A stretch of DNA of 64,000 nucleotides from Neocallimastix lanati (nom. inval.) (GCA_016946835.1 JACVTC010000004.1:774001-838000); one strand, 5' to 3'. Positions 1 through 21,238 are shown, counted from the stretch's first letter. A program made the numbers and translations. Notes: a model not told the origin generated them from the letters alone.

Positions 1-3000
1 AAAAAGTGAGATAATGTTCTATTACTAATAACATTTCTACCACCACCAGGAGGTCCCATGGCTGCAACAATTGATATATCATTAACATATTTAATTAATT
101 GTTTTTGCCTATCATACCAAAAACCATAATCCATCCAATGTCTTATAAATTCTAATGGTGGTTGAGATCCAAATTCATCCTTTTTGGGTAAATTAAAGTC
201 ATCAATAAATGTAATTAAATGTTTACCACCAGATGGGATAAAAACATTTTTCGTTCTTTTTTCAATTTTACTTTCAAAGATATTTTGAATATTATTAGAA
301 GATGTTCTTGCAGACATATTAATATTTAATATAGAATATGTTTCTTCCATGCTTGATAAAAGATTTTGAACAACTGATGTCTTTCCAATACCTACATCAC
401 CCACAACTAAAACAGGTATATTATTTTGAATAATATTTCTTAATATAAATTCATTTCGTATTGTATCTATTGTTGGTACTAAAATCTTGTAAAATGGAAT
501 TGATGTCGAATATTTCCATCCAGATGGTAATTTTTCTTCCCAAGAAACCCATGTTCTACTTTGTTTATCAACAACATATTCAAATACAGTATCTTTGCTT
601 GGGAACTGACCTTCAAGTTCACGGATAAACATATCAAATTTTTTTCTACTTTTTTCATTTAATGATCCACCAAATGACCATACTAAAGAGAATAAAAACC
701 ATTGCTCAAGAAGTCTTGGTAATCCATCTTGATCATTATAGTCTATTCCATTCTGAGCGGTTGTTAATACATCATATAAATTGCAAAAACATTTAATTAC
801 ATGATATTCTTGAATAGGTATTGTTTCTTTACATTTCTTTCTAAAATCAAATACTTTTTGAATATATTTATCAACAAGTTTCTTTATAATATCATAAGAA
901 TTATTTTCTCTCTTTGATTCCAACCATGTTTCAACATATGGACGCCAACCCAAGTCATTATAGTCCATATAAATCATACCTGCTCTACTAACTGTAGCGG
1001 GTGATGCATTTGATAAATTATCTACTTCGAATAATAATGACACTTGTTCTGGTAATGAAATTCTTTCACCATTAATAAGAGTTAATACTTTATTATCATC
1101 TAATAATGTATTCATGGATTCAATCCATAATGTATCTACCGGACCATCCAGTAAAATCCATTTTTGATCTTTTTTTTCATCTGAACATGTTGTTCTCATA
1201 ATATTAGAAAAAATACCATCTGTCCATTCATTTGTATTAATATTAAATTCACCATAAAATTCACCTTGGGATATAGCTTTTGGGTTTAACGGGAAAATCT
1301 TAACAGGAACATATTCTTCAGGTTTCGTTTTTGATAATCTGGTCATTGTATCCTTTAATAATTTCCAAATTGTTGTTTTACCTGATCCTGATTGACCAAC
1401 AACCATAACACCATGTCTTGTTTTTTTGGTTTCATATAATTGTACAATTTTTATAACCAATGCTTCTATTTCTTGTAATTTATTTTCTTTAAATTCTTCG
1501 GAAAGGGCTGAAAGGAATTCAGAATTATCTATTTCAGGAATTTCTATTCCTGGGAATAAATCAGATAAAATTCCCATGAACAATGGAGTATCACTTGATG
1601 TAAGCTTTGGAACATTCATATCTTTCATAGCTAAATAAAGAACAATTTCATCTGGAATAGTCATATCTTTACGTTTTTTAATACCTGCTGTACGTAAAGC
1701 TGAAGTCAACGCTCTTAAACCAAAATCATAATGATCTTGCTTTGAAAGTTGTTGAGATGAAAGTCTATATAAACTCTCAACTTTTTTAGAAAGTACTCTA
1801 GTATTCGAGAAACCTTCAGCAAATAACATAATTTCAGCAATCATGGCTGAATCGGGAACCATCATAGAAACTGGACGGAAAAGACTCTTTAAATTATCAG
1901 GTAATTCTACTCTTCCAGCATAACCTGGATTCATAGTAACAAATATACCACAGGAAGTATTTAATTTAATTGTTTGTGATTCGAATATGAAAGTTTTTGC
2001 ATTTCTAGAAATAGCTGTCAAAATACATGAAATCTGAAGAGCTACTACACTAAGTACTTCAATATCAATTCTATTAAATTCATCAAAACAACCCCATGCA
2101 CCAGTTTGTGCTAAACCTGAAAACATTCTTCCAATTGATTTATAATCAAGAGATTCAGAGCAATTTTGAACAATGACATATTTTCCCAATGCCTTACCTA
2201 AATCTTTTACTGTTTCTGTTTTTCCTGTACCAGCAGGACCTTGTGGGCTTCCACCTCTAAATAAATGTAATGCCGTTGTTAATGTCATATAGCATCTATC
2301 AGTTAATGGCGTAATAACAAGACGACCACTATTACCTAAATATTCATATCCATACTTAAAATGTGTATTGATTTGATTAATAACACAATCATCTTCATCC
2401 TTATCCCAATAGAATCTCATTTGACTAATCCATTCAAAGTCACTCGGATTTGAACATTCAATTTTATACATTTTATCAATAATATCTCTTGAGTGAACTT
2501 CAATTGTAATAAGTGAAACGATTTTTTGTCTTTCAACTTTATTTAATGGTGAACGAACAATATCACTTAATTTTTTTAATAATGATATTTGTTTCTTCTT
2601 TAAATTTTTTAATGCATGCTTATCTCCCTTTTCAGCCTGTTCAAGAGATTTTGAGCATTCCATAGTCCAATTAATCAAACCAGCTGTAATAAGCATTTGA
2701 CCTGGCCATGTTTTAAACCATTTGTCTTTTTTCATTTTTTCAATTGATATCAAACATTGATATAAAAGTTTGTGTAAAGTTGTTCTCATCATCGCTTCAA
2801 CTTCTAATAACCAATTTTCTACAGGACCCTCTAATATAACGATATTTGAAAATTGGACATATTCACCGTCAGCAGAATACATTCCAATACCTTCATTATG
2901 TCTTCTATTATCAACACCTACTAAACCTAATTCTAATCTATATATATTATCGAAGCATTTCTTTAAATGTGGTTGAATTGCTGTTGGATCTCTAGCTTGA

Positions 3001-6000
3001 CCTAAAATTTCCAAGAGATCATCATTGGATATGAAATAAAATCTTGGAAATGCTTGTCTTTTAGTTTCAAGATACATATTTAAGGATTTTTGAATAGCTT
3101 CTAAATGAGTGTTCATTTCATTTAATATATTCATAATATCTTTATCTTTATCAGGATTCTTTTTGGTAGCCCTTAATGCATTTCTATCATTATTAATACT
3201 TTCCATAACTGATTTCCATTTGTCATTAACCGAATCAAAAATTGCTGATTCTTTAGGCAACTGTTTTCTAATATCTTCTGTTCCAATAAAAATGTTTTCA
3301 AGATACATCCATTGCCTTTGGACTTGTAAAAGTAATTCTACAACTTCTATAATTCTTGAAAGAGCTCTTTCCCACATATCAATTTGTTTTTCAAATGCAC
3401 CAACAAATTTTGAACCTTTCATTGATGATAAAGAAACTTGGTTTTCCTCTAATAATTCAAACATATCATCTGTGCTTCTTAATTTATAATATTTATCTTT
3501 ATATGTAGAAATATCAAGTTCGAATTCATCCCATGCTTTTTTAATTGATTCAATACCTTGTTCAATTAACAATTCCTTAGTTGCAGCATGATAAATTTCA
3601 TTAATTAATTCACTGTATTGATCAATACCAAGATCTATAACTTTTTCCAAAGTAAAATCTTCACTATACGGATCAAATTGTCTTCCCATTTCTTCCATTA
3701 ATTGATTCCAATGTCTTTCTCTTAAAGATGGATCTTGTAGAAATCCAATTAATGGAATAGATCTCTTTAATTGTGCCAATTGTTCTTTAAATACACTCCA
3801 TACATTCCATTCATGGAAATTAGATTCACGACTAATTTTTACTAAACCTTTATATAATCGTTGCGATGTTTCTTCAATTTTAGACATATCAACACTCTTA
3901 AATTTACATAATTTTGATGAATTCCAAAGTTTGTCCCATTCACCTTGAAATTGCCATATTCTATTAATGATATCAACATTTTTATTAAGTTTTTCAATAT
4001 CTTTGAATGGTGGTTGCTCAATTTTGAATATATTTAATCCATATCTAATTACTTCTTCTCTCTTCTTAGCCTCAGCAATATGATCAAGAAACTCATTAAT
4101 TGTTTTTTCTGCCTTTTCAAATCCAATACTAGATTCATATGGACCTTTTGAATCAAACTCTTCAGAAAGACCGGATAAATATTTTGTAAATTCATCCACT
4201 GATTGAAGAACTTCAGTCTTAAATTTAGATTTATATTCTTGGTATGCTTTATCCGATTTTTCGACTACCTCTTGGAATATTTCCCAATGGGCATTTAATC
4301 CTTCTAGCATTTCCTTTTCCTTCTCAGTTATTGGTACTTCATACTTCTCTAAAATTTGATACTTTTCATGAATTGGTGAAAATTGAGATTGTATTGATTC
4401 ACTATTTTCTTTAAGATCTGCAATCAATTTAAGACCATTAGATAATTCATCCAATGTTGTTGGTGGTTTACTCAACTTTTCAGTATTAGTTTTGAATAGA
4501 TCATATAAATCATTTAATTCTTGTTTTGCGTTATCATTTAATAATGTTGTAAGTTTATTTTGCCATTCCATACAATGAGTAACTAAATCATGTTTAAGTA
4601 ATGAACAATCTAATAATGCAAAATATATATTAGTAAATGTTTCTTCTTTTTGAGTATTATTAGCGACTTCATTATATCTATTAATATCTGCATCGAAAGT
4701 AGATAAAGCTGGCTTTGATTTAGCATAACGTCTAATAAAGGCATCTTTATTAATTTCCCATATTTCACGATAAGTATCCCAATTCTTGATATATTCTTGA
4801 CATCTAGTTCCATTATTTGTCATACCATTTTGTATTGTTACAAAGTATTTTTGAATATCTTCTTCATTTATAATGATATCATAGAAACTTGGTAATTCTT
4901 CTTCATCTTGTATTTGTAATTTTTCTGTTAATCTAGGAATATTTTTTAATAGCAATATCATATCTTGTGCTGACGAATTAACTACATTTTCTAACTGTTC
5001 TAAACTTGGATCAAAACCTACTTTTTTGTTTTCTAATATAACATTAACTTTAAATAATGGTTGAATTTCAGAGTTATTTTCTTCTTTTCCTTTACCGTCT
5101 CCATTAATAGCTTTTGATATTTCTTGTAGTGATTTTTTTACTGCCATTCTTAATGCTTCCTCTACTTTCTTGTCAATTTCTTTTACATATTTACCCCAAA
5201 AAATTTGAATATCTTTACCATCATTGGAAAAGAATTCGTATGAACATCGTAAATTATATTTTATTGAATCATGGAATTTTTTCAAATTTTTCTTAATTTG
5301 ATGTAAATGTTCAATTTGAGATTGTTTAAATTCTTCCAAATTATATACCTTTTTATATTCAACACTCCATAATAAAGTATTTTCGATATCTTTACATGAA
5401 TCTTCTATCTTTTTATTGGAATTTTTAAAATCACTAACTATACTTCGAACTACACTAGAACTTCTTCTACATTCTTTAACAAAATAATCTGCAATACCCT
5501 TAGATCCCCATGTTAGTACGGTTAAACCAGGTTTTATTTTCCTATCTAAAAATTTTATTCTCTCTTTAAAAAGATTTTGCTCCTTATCATTCAACGATTC
5601 TATAATTGAATTATAATCACGAACGACCAATAAAACATTTTCCCTTAATATTCTTAATTCTTCATTTTTACTAACAACTTCTTGAATTTGGAATGGAATA
5701 TCAAATTTTAACTTCTGCCAATAATGTACTTCACTAAATAATTTTAAAATATTAGGATCAAATTGCATTTCTAAAAATTTTCCATTTTTTATCATGATAG
5801 TATAATTTAAATTATTGTCAATTGAATCAGGTATGCTGTTTACCCATTCCGTATGGTTTTTTACAATAAAATCTTCTAAAGACATTGTTAAAACATTATA
5901 ATTAATTTTAATTTCTTCAGAAAAAGATGTCTGTGGTAAATAAAATGCTTTTTCCAGTAATGAATATGTTGACTTAATCTCATTAACTAATGATCTTGCC

Positions 6001-8021
6001 CATAATGCAGCACCTGAATAAAATGGATGAAATCGTAGTATTTCAGGTTCCTTTTTATATTTCTCAAAATATGTCTTTATATTGTTAAGCTTTTGAAGGT
6101 ATAAATTATGAATATCTGTCGTTTTCTTTTCCAACGCTCTTTTAATAGCATCTCGTTTAGCTAAACTATCAAATATTTCCAGTAGTTCCATTCGACTTTC
6201 AAATGTTGAGGCATCTTCAAATGCTGATGTAATTATATTTTGCATCATAATTTCTAAATCTTTTATTCCATGCTTAAAAACACTATAATCATCATGCCAC
6301 TTTGTAGACTTTACATCTAATATGTAATGTTTAATCTTCCACAACATTTGCAATTGCTTTTCAAATGATATTTCAATATCTTCTAAACTTTTAGCTATTT
6401 TTGGACCTTTCAGTCCTCCAAACTTCGGAATTGGTTTTTTTTCACCGTTCTCAGTTTTTCTAGCAAATTGAATTTGACATTCACATATTTCTAATAAATC
6501 TTTACATCTCTGTATAAATGCATCTAACTGAGCAAATATGCTACTTTGATCAAAATCCCATGCTCCAGTACTCGAAAACCTTGCAATTTGATTAACCATG
6601 TTATTATAAATTCCTTTCCATGATTCACCACAATTAATACTTTCATTTAAATAATTCATACTTTTTAATACATCACCGAAAAAAATATCCTCTAAATTGA
6701 TCGTTGTACAACACCTTCTTATAATTTCATTACTAATTTTTCTTAATAAACTTGTAAGGCGTTCCTTCGTATTATAATATTTTGAATGTGACCATATAAC
6801 TCTTACGCAATTTAATAATGTAGGTAATACACCAGATATATTTTTTGGTTCTAATTGAGCTAATTTTTTACATGGTTCTTGAAGGGTTGATAAAAATCTC
6901 AAATTATCTTGAGCCTGTAAGGTATCATCTTGAATCTGATTTGATAGCCAATTAAATTGTTCGATATATGAAGATTTAGCTTTTTCTAAAATATATAATA
7001 TCTTTCTGACATCGCTTCTTTCTAATTGTTTACTGATTCCTGATAAATCTTCACATCTGGTTTTCCAAAAACTAATTTCTTCTAAAGGTCCAAAATTTTC
7101 ATTTGTTTCATTTATCTGTTGGTTATTTATAACATCTTTAATTTGACGTGTCCAATGAATTAATAAGGCTTCCAAACGTTGTATATCTTCCTTTTTAGAA
7201 AATTTGGTCGGATTGGAGTAATCACCATTTGGAACATAAAAAACGGTATAACCGCGTTTTTGGTATGCCGCATCTGTTAAAGATGCCATAAATTTTTGAA
7301 GGTGACTTTCAAATTCATTTTTTACAGTTTCTGGCCAGGTATTTTTCATATTTAACAACGGTATATACAAATTTTTCATACTTTGTAAAAGTCCCTCCAT
7401 AGAATTACAATTTAAAATACCATATTGAAAAACATTATTAATATTCAAATAATTTAATTTTTCTTTTGAATCTAATCTAATGAAATAGACGATTTCTTTT
7501 GTAATATATCTTGGAAATATACTAGTAATTATTAATGATTTCTCATTTTTTTCTTCCACATAAACTATTATTTTTTTACTATTATTTTCATTTATGAATG
7601 TTTTTATAATGTCATCATGAGTTTCATTCCATAAATCAGAACAATTAATTAAACTTTCTACTTTAATTTTAAACCAATTAACTAAATTATTAATATCATC
7701 AGACACTTTAAAATCATTTAATTCTTTCGTATAAACACTACTCTCAAAGCATTCATTAATTTCTTCAACAACAGATTCTTCACTCTCACTTTCTATTACT
7801 GGTTCTGGTATTGGTTCTTCAACCACTGGTTGTTCCACAGGAACTTCCTTTACCTTCTTTTTTTTTGATGCCTTTTTTTTCCCTTTAGTTCCTTTAGTTT
7901 TAGTTCCTTTTTCTTTAGTTGCTTTCTCTTTAGTTGCTTTCTTTCCTTTCTTATTAGTTGGTTCTTTTTTTTCCTTTGTAACAGCGACGTTCGTATCGTC
8001 GCCTTCACTACTTGCTAGCAT
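1..8021 (-). CDS. DNAH2: Axonemal inner-arm dynein heavy chain, DNAH2 type (5' part, gene runs off left edge)
   Basis: Microtubule motor of the ciliary inner dynein arm; ATP hydrolysis in the AAA ring drives axoneme bending. The ATG at 8019-8021 opens one frame that stays in register to the left edge (about 2,673 codons, no intron needed); the usual family length is about 4,400-4,500 residues, so AAA4-6, the stalk and C-terminus lie outside. Seen: a Lys/Thr-rich then Glu/Pro-rich N-terminus, a long tail and linker, AAA1 Walker A GPAGTGKT (about residue 1928) and Walker B CFDEFNRI, AAA2 loop GQSGSGKT (about 2209) with DGPVDTLWIESMN, AAA3 loop GDVGIGKT (about 2541) with FIDDFNLP and AMGPPGGGRN. 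The AAA1 stretch NCSESLDYKSIGRMFSGLAQ and the AAA3 region resemble DNAH2 (1-beta chain of dynein I1/f) more than DNAH10, DNAH5 or DNAH9. The AAA1 and AAA3 loops look ATP-competent. The subfamily call is from remembered family motifs, not a search. Confidence 0.9.
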   Translation of the reverse strand, partial: MLASSEGDDTNVAVTKEKKEPTNKKGKKATKEKATKEKGTKTKGTKGKKKASKKKKVKEVPVEQPVVEEPIPEPVIESESEESVVEEINECFESSVYTKELNDFKVSDDINNLVNWFKIKVESLINCSDLWNETHDDIIKTFINENNSKKIIVYVEEKNEKSLIITSIFPRYITKEIVYFIRLDSKEKLNYLNINNVFQYGILNCNSMEGLLQSMKNLYIPLLNMKNTWPETVKNEFESHLQKFMASLTDAAYQKRGYTVFYVPNGDYSNPTKFSKKEDIQRLEALLIHWTRQIKDVINNQQINETNENFGPLEEISFWKTRCEDLSGISKQLERSDVRKILYILEKAKSSYIEQFNWLSNQIQDDTLQAQDNLRFLSTLQEPCKKLAQLEPKNISGVLPTLLNCVRVIWSHSKYYNTKERLTSLLRKISNEIIRRCCTTINLEDIFFGDVLKSMNYLNESINCGESWKGIYNNMVNQIARFSSTGAWDFDQSSIFAQLDAFIQRCKDLLEICECQIQFARKTENGEKKPIPKFGGLKGPKIAKSLEDIEISFEKQLQMLWKIKHYILDVKSTKWHDDYSVFKHGIKDLEIMMQNIITSAFEDASTFESRMELLEIFDSLAKRDAIKRALEKKTTDIHNLYLQKLNNIKTYFEKYKKEPEILRFHPFYSGAALWARSLVNEIKSTYSLLEKAFYLPQTSFSEEIKINYNVLTMSLEDFIVKNHTEWVNSIPDSIDNNLNYTIMIKNGKFLEMQFDPNILKLFSEVHYWQKLKFDIPFQIQEVVSKNEELRILRENVLLVVRDYNSIIESLNDKEQNLFKERIKFLDRKIKPGLTVLTWGSKGIADYFVKECRRSSSVVRSIVSDFKNSNKKIEDSCKDIENTLLWSVEYKKVYNLEEFKQSQIEHLHQIKKNLKKFHDSIKYNLRCSYEFFSNDGKDIQIFWGKYVKEIDKKVEEALRMAVKKSLQEISKAINGDGKGKEENNSEIQPLFKVNVILENKKVGFDPSLEQLENVVNSSAQDMILLLKNIPRLTEKLQIQDEEELPSFYDIIINEEDIQKYFVTIQNGMTNNGTRCQEYIKNWDTYREIWEINKDAFIRRYAKSKPALSTFDADINRYNEVANNTQKEETFTNIYFALLDCSLLKHDLVTHCMEWQNKLTTLLNDNAKQELNDLYDLFKTNTEKLSKPPTTLDELSNGLKLIADLKENSESIQSQFSPIHEKYQILEKYEVPITEKEKEMLEGLNAHWEIFQEVVEKSDKAYQEYKSKFKTEVLQSVDEFTKYLSGLSEEFDSKGPYESSIGFEKAEKTINEFLDHIAEAKKREEVIRYGLNIFKIEQPPFKDIEKLNKNVDIINRIWQFQGEWDKLWNSSKLCKFKSVDMSKIEETSQRLYKGLVKISRESNFHEWNVWSVFKEQLAQLKRSIPLIGFLQDPSLRERHWNQLMEEMGRQFDPYSEDFTLEKVIDLGIDQYSELINEIYHAATKELLIEQGIESIKKAWDEFELDISTYKDKYYKLRSTDDMFELLEENQVSLSSMKGSKFVGAFEKQIDMWERALSRIIEVVELLLQVQRQWMYLENIFIGTEDIRKQLPKESAIFDSVNDKWKSVMESINNDRNALRATKKNPDKDKDIMNILNEMNTHLEAIQKSLNMYLETKRQAFPRFYFISNDDLLEILGQARDPTAIQPHLKKCFDNIYRLELGLVGVDNRRHNEGIGMYSADGEYVQFSNIVILEGPVENWLLEVEAMMRTTLHKLLYQCLISIEKMKKDKWFKTWPGQMLITAGLINWTMECSKSLEQAEKGDKHALKNLKKKQISLLKKLSDIVRSPLNKVERQKIVSLITIEVHSRDIIDKMYKIECSNPSDFEWISQMRFYWDKDEDDCVINQINTHFKYGYEYLGNSGRLVITPLTDRCYMTLTTALHLFRGGSPQGPAGTGKTETVKDLGKALGKYVIVQNCSESLDYKSIGRMFSGLAQTGAWGCFDEFNRIDIEVLSVVALQISCILTAISRNAKTFIFESQTIKLNTSCGIFVTMNPGYAGRVELPDNLKSLFRPVSMMVPDSAMIAEIMLFAEGFSNTRVLSKKVESLYRLSSQQLSKQDHYDFGLRALTSALRTAGIKKRKDMTIPDEIVLYLAMKDMNVPKLTSSDTPLFMGILSDLFPGIEIPEIDNSEFLSALSEEFKENKLQEIEALVIKIVQLYETKKTRHGVMVVGQSGSGKTTIWKLLKDTMTRLSKTKPEEYVPVKIFPLNPKAISQGEFYGEFNINTNEWTDGIFSNIMRTTCSDEKKDQKWILLDGPVDTLWIESMNTLLDDNKVLTLINGERISLPEQVSLLFEVDNLSNASPATVSRAGMIYMDYNDLGWRPYVETWLESKRENNSYDIIKKLVDKYIQKVFDFRKKCKETIPIQEYHVIKCFCNLYDVLTTAQNGIDYNDQDGLPRLLEQWFLFSLVWSFGGSLNEKSRKKFDMFIRELEGQFPSKDTVFEYVVDKQSRTWVSWEEKLPSGWKYSTSIPFYKILVPTIDTIRNEFILRNIIQNNIPVLVVGDVGIGKTSVVQNLLSSMEETYSILNINMSARTSSNNIQNIFESKIEKRTKNVFIPSGGKHLITFIDDFNLPKKDEFGSQPPLEFIRHWMDYGFWYDRQKQLIKYVNDISIVAAMGPPGGGRNVISNRTLSHF

Positions 8022-8831
8022 ATTATACTATTATATATTTAAAAACTCTTATAAAAATTCATTTATCTAAATTTAAATTAAGTATAATATGATATATAAT
8101 AATATAATAGTTTCTAAAATAAAAATAAAAATTAAAATACAAAAAAAAAAAATTATAATAAATTATATAACTACTATTAACTAGTATCTATAATCCTCTT
8201 AGATATAAGAAATAAATTTATTAATTAAAAATAGATTAAACTTGAATCTTTTTTTATATTATTAAAACTTGATTTTCTTTTATATAAAAATGTTATTAAT
8301 TATTTTTTTTTAAATTTAATATATTTAGACCCCGACTTTTCTTATTAATATTTAATTAAATATTAATTAACCATAAATTTTTAATTAATAAAAAAAAAAA
8401 AAAATACACAATTTTATTTATTAATTTTTATAAAAGTTTTTTTTTTTTTACTTTTTGTTTTTTTTTTTTTAATTTTTTTTTTTTAATTAAAAATTAAACA
8501 ATAACATTTAATTAAAAACAATTAATTATGTTTTTATTAGTTATTTTTTTATTTTTTATTTTTCTATTTTTTTCGTTTTTTATTATAATTATTAATATTT
8601 TTATTATTACTATTATTATTATTACTTAATACTGTTATTATTATTATTATTATTATTAATTATAATTGTTATAAGTATATATTTATATTTTCTCCAATTC
8701 TTTCAAAAGCGCGTAATATAATTGTAATTTCAAATTTAAAAAAAAAAAAAAAAAAAAAGATAAATTTGCAATATTCATTCAAAAGAATAAAAAATATTAT
8801 TGAATAACATTAGTTATTAAACTTTTATTTT

Positions 8832-8866
<35 letters not shown>

Positions 8867-9013
8867 AACATTTGTTTTTAATGATAATAATTAAAATAAT
8901 ATATAATTATATTTATTTTCAAATAATATAATTATATAGTACAAATTATTAAATTATGTTTGAATGTAATTACATAATAATTATTAATTGAAAATTCAAA
9001 TATTATTATTTGA
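8022..9013. other. Intergenic spacer upstream of the dynein gene
   Basis: About 1 kb of almost pure A/T between the dynein start codon and the BRCC36 stop codon; both genes are on the minus strand, so it should contain the dynein promoter and the BRCC36 3' end. It holds A/T homopolymers and ATT runs (about 8590-8660 and 8838-8866). I see no coding signal and no RNA gene. Confidence 0.6.
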
Positions 9014-11063
<2,050 letters not shown>

Positions 11064-11909
11064 TTTTATTATTAAATAAAATGTATATATATATATATAT
11101 TACTTCTTTTTTCTTTTTATTTATTTATTTATTTTTTATTTATTTATTTATTATTTATTATTTATTTTTATCGTTATTATTATTAAATTTTGAAATTTGA
11201 TTTCATTTCAATATCAATTCAAAATATTATTTTATTAATATGAAATATTTTAATTTTTAAAATTATTAAATTTCAATAGTTCGAGTATTAATTTATTAAA
11301 TAATAAAATTTCATATAATTTAATAAAAATATTATTATATTATTAATATTTAATAAAATGAAATATTAATAATTTTATTCTCTATCAAATATATATATAT
11401 TTTTTATATAAATTATTTAAAAGGAAAAAATAAAAAAAATGAAAAAAATAAAATAAAATAAAATATAAAATGTAATTAAATATAGGGATAGTTTTTAAAT
11501 ATATTATTTATTTTTAGTACAAATAGATAAATATTAGATAAATATTTCTATTTTTATTAAATTATTAGCATAAAATATAAAATATTTTATTGTTAATCAT
11601 TGGGTTTTAATATTTATATATATAAATATATTTTTTAAAATAGTGTTTTTAATATAAATTTTTAAGAAAAAAAAATAATAATAATAATAATAATAATAAA
11701 AGATATATATGTATATAAAATATATTATAAATATTTATAAATATATAATATACAATTTTTTATTATGCTTAATATTTTCATTATTTAAAAAAAAAAAAAA
11801 AAAAAAAGTAAGTATTAGTTACAGCTAATGTCTAATTTCAGATATTTATGGAAATTTTAAAATAAAAAAAAAATAGAGAAAAAAAAAAAATCAAATAAAA
11901 AATTATTTA
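11064..11909. other. Intergenic spacer between BRCC36 and the ArfGAP gene
   Basis: AT-rich DNA holding the BRCC36 promoter and the 3' end of the ArfGAP gene. It contains TA-dinucleotide runs, an AAT run near 11674-11700 and an A run near 11787. No coding signal seen. Confidence 0.55.
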
Positions 11910-18116
<6,207 letters not shown>

Positions 18117-18197
18117 TTATTTTTTTAATATATATATGTATATAGTGTATATACTTATTCTATATATATTTTATTTTTGATATTATTTAAATATTTA

Positions 18198-18243
<46 letters not shown>

Positions 18244-18260
18244 AGTTCAGTCTATATTAT

Positions 18261-18306
<46 letters not shown>

Positions 18307-20834
18307 AGATAAGAAAATAGTATTTATAATAAATTCAATAGCAATAACAAAAAAAAAAAAAGGAAAGAAAGGAAAGAAAGAAAGAAAGAAAAAAATAAAA
18401 TTATTATTAAATTAAAATTTTAATTATTTGTTCTAATTTTTTTTTTGCTTTTTTTTTTTGTTTTCTATTTTTTGTTCTTTGTTTTTAATTTTTTTTTTTT
18501 TTTTTGGTTTTAAGTTTTACGTTTTATGATTTATGTTCTATGTTTTATGTTCGATTTATTTAAATTTTATGTCTTTGTTGTTTGTGTTGTTTGTTGTTTT
18601 ATTCTTATTTTTTGTCTTTATTTAACCATTAGTATATGTATTTTTCATTATTTTAAAACCAAAAAAAAAAAAAAAAAAAAAAAAAAATTGTTCGATTATT
18701 ATATTGGTATAATCGTCTTATTTATAATTTTTTCTTTTTTATTTTTGTTTTCATAGTTAATTATTATATATTAAATAAATATCTGTTACTATATAATATA
18801 TAGCAATATCATAAAATTATAAAATTATTGAAAAAAGTATAAATATATATATATATATATAATATAATAGTAATTAAAAATAACAATAGTAATATTAATA
18901 GTAATAATAATAATAATAATAGTAATAATAATTATCGAGTTAAGTCCTCTATCTGAATATTTAATTTGTTGATAAAATAGAAAAAAAAAAAATAAAAAAA
19001 AAAAAAAAAAAAAAAATACATATGTATCTATTATTAATTATAAATTTGAAATTGAATATGAATGTTATTTAATAAAATTTGATATCTATAATTAATACAA
19101 AATAATAAAAATTATATATACGAATTCACCAAAGGAAAAATACCTAAAAAATATTTTTATTTTTAATAATAATAAAATAATAAAATATATGTATATAAAT
19201 AAAAGAAAAAAAAATATTATATATAATTAAATTATTATTAAAATAATGTATTATGAAAGAATAAAATAATAAATTATTATAAAATAAATATGTATTAAAA
19301 TTTAAAATAATATAAAATATATATATAATATAATATAAAATAATATTAAATAAAATAAAATACAATAAAAAAGATAAAAAAAAAAAAATTAAATAAAATG
19401 ACATTAGAATAATTTAAAAAATTATTATTAAAAATAATAGTATATTAATATTTTATAAATTTCATTATTTTGAATTAATAAAATTTCATAAAATATCAAC
19501 TTTAATTATAATATTTATTAATTATATACTACCTGAACTATCTAACTCAAAATTATATGAAGAATTTATTTAATATTTTTTAAAGTTCTGTTTTTTAATA
19601 TAAAATATTGGTTATTTTTTTTTTTTTTAGCTATAGGTATAATACATCAAAATTATATTAACTATATAAAAACAAATACCATCAATATCAATAATATCAT
19701 AATATTATTTTTCATTCTTTTGCATTATATAACTATTCATTATTATTATTTTTATAATTATAATTAAAATTAATTATTATTTTATTATTATATTATAGTT
19801 TATTTTATATTATAATTAATATAATATTAATGTTTATTTAATAAAATTAATACTTCAATAATATTACAATGTTTTTTTTTTTTTTTTATTCTTTAATATT
19901 TTTTATTTATTTACATATTTATTTAATTTTTTTATTTATTTAAAAATTTATTATAATCATGCTCATTATATTACTTTAATTTACATCATGTTATGGGATG
20001 TATAATGTATTAAAAAAAAAATTATTTCTGTTTATTATAAATTCTGTATTGTCAAAAAAAAAAAAAAAAAAAATTAAAAAATAAAAAAATAAAAATAAAA
20101 ATAAAAGAAAGAAAAAATATTCATTACTTATTTATAGTGTTTATTATGAATTTTGTTTTATTTTATTGACTATACTACTTTTATTGTCAAAAAAGAATAT
20201 ATTCATTACTTATCCAGGGTAATGAATTTTTTTTTTTTTTAATAAGCAAATCATTTATCCTCGTAAATAGTTTAAAAAAAAAAAAAAACATTTTAATTTG
20301 TTTATATATATTATGATTAATTAATAAATTAATTATTTTTTTTTTTTTTTTTCATAAAAAATATATATATATATATATAATCTTAAATTTAAAATTTTTA
20401 TTAAAATTAAAAAAATAATTAAAAAAATAATTAATATATATAAAATATTTTAAAAAGATATATATATATATATATATAAAAAAGTAAGAAAAAAAAAGAA
20501 AAAAAAAATATCTTTGTATCTTTCTGTTTATTATTATTATAATTATAATTACTTCTAAAAAAATGTTTTTTTTATTAATTTTTTTAAAAAAAAAAAATAA
20601 TAAGTAAATATATTTTAATGTCAAAAAAAAAAAAAAATTTTTTTTGACTGTTTTTATAATTTGACTACTTTAAAAAAAAATTGACTTTTATAGCTAAAAA
20701 TAAGCAAATTATAAAAAAAAGGCTTTTTTTCCTTTTTTTTTTTCTTTTTTTTTTAAATTTTTGTTATTTAACTAAAAACTATATATATTTATTATTTATA
20801 TATATATTACTGTAAATACTTTTAATACTTCACT

Positions 20835-20865
<31 letters not shown>

Positions 20866-21154
20866 TTGAATAAAATATTTACTAAAAAGTAGTTGTATTT
20901 ATTTATGTCATAAAAAAATATAAATATAATTAATATTTAAATAAAATAATAATGATAATAATATATTTTTTAAATTAAAATGATTATCAATTCGATTGAT
21001 TACTAAAAGTTTATTTCTTTATAAATTAATAGTAGCTAAAATTTAAATATAAAAAAATAATAATTATAATAATATATTTATATAAATATTAGGAAGATAA
21101 ATTAATATACATTATTTTAAATAATAATATAAAATAAAATTACAAAAAAAAAAA

Positions 21155-21190
<36 letters not shown>

Positions 21191-21238
21191 AATAAAAATA
21201 ATTAATATATTATAATAAAATATTAAAAAAAAAGTATC
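18117..21238. other. Divergent intergenic region between ArfGAP and makorin-like genes
   Basis: The flanking genes point away from each other, so both promoters must lie in this 3.1 kb. It is A/T homopolymers (for example an A run near 18260-18301 and an AAAG-type run near 18360-18392), TA repeats and inverted AT-rich stretches. I find no coding signal, tRNA or clear binding motif. Confidence 0.55.
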
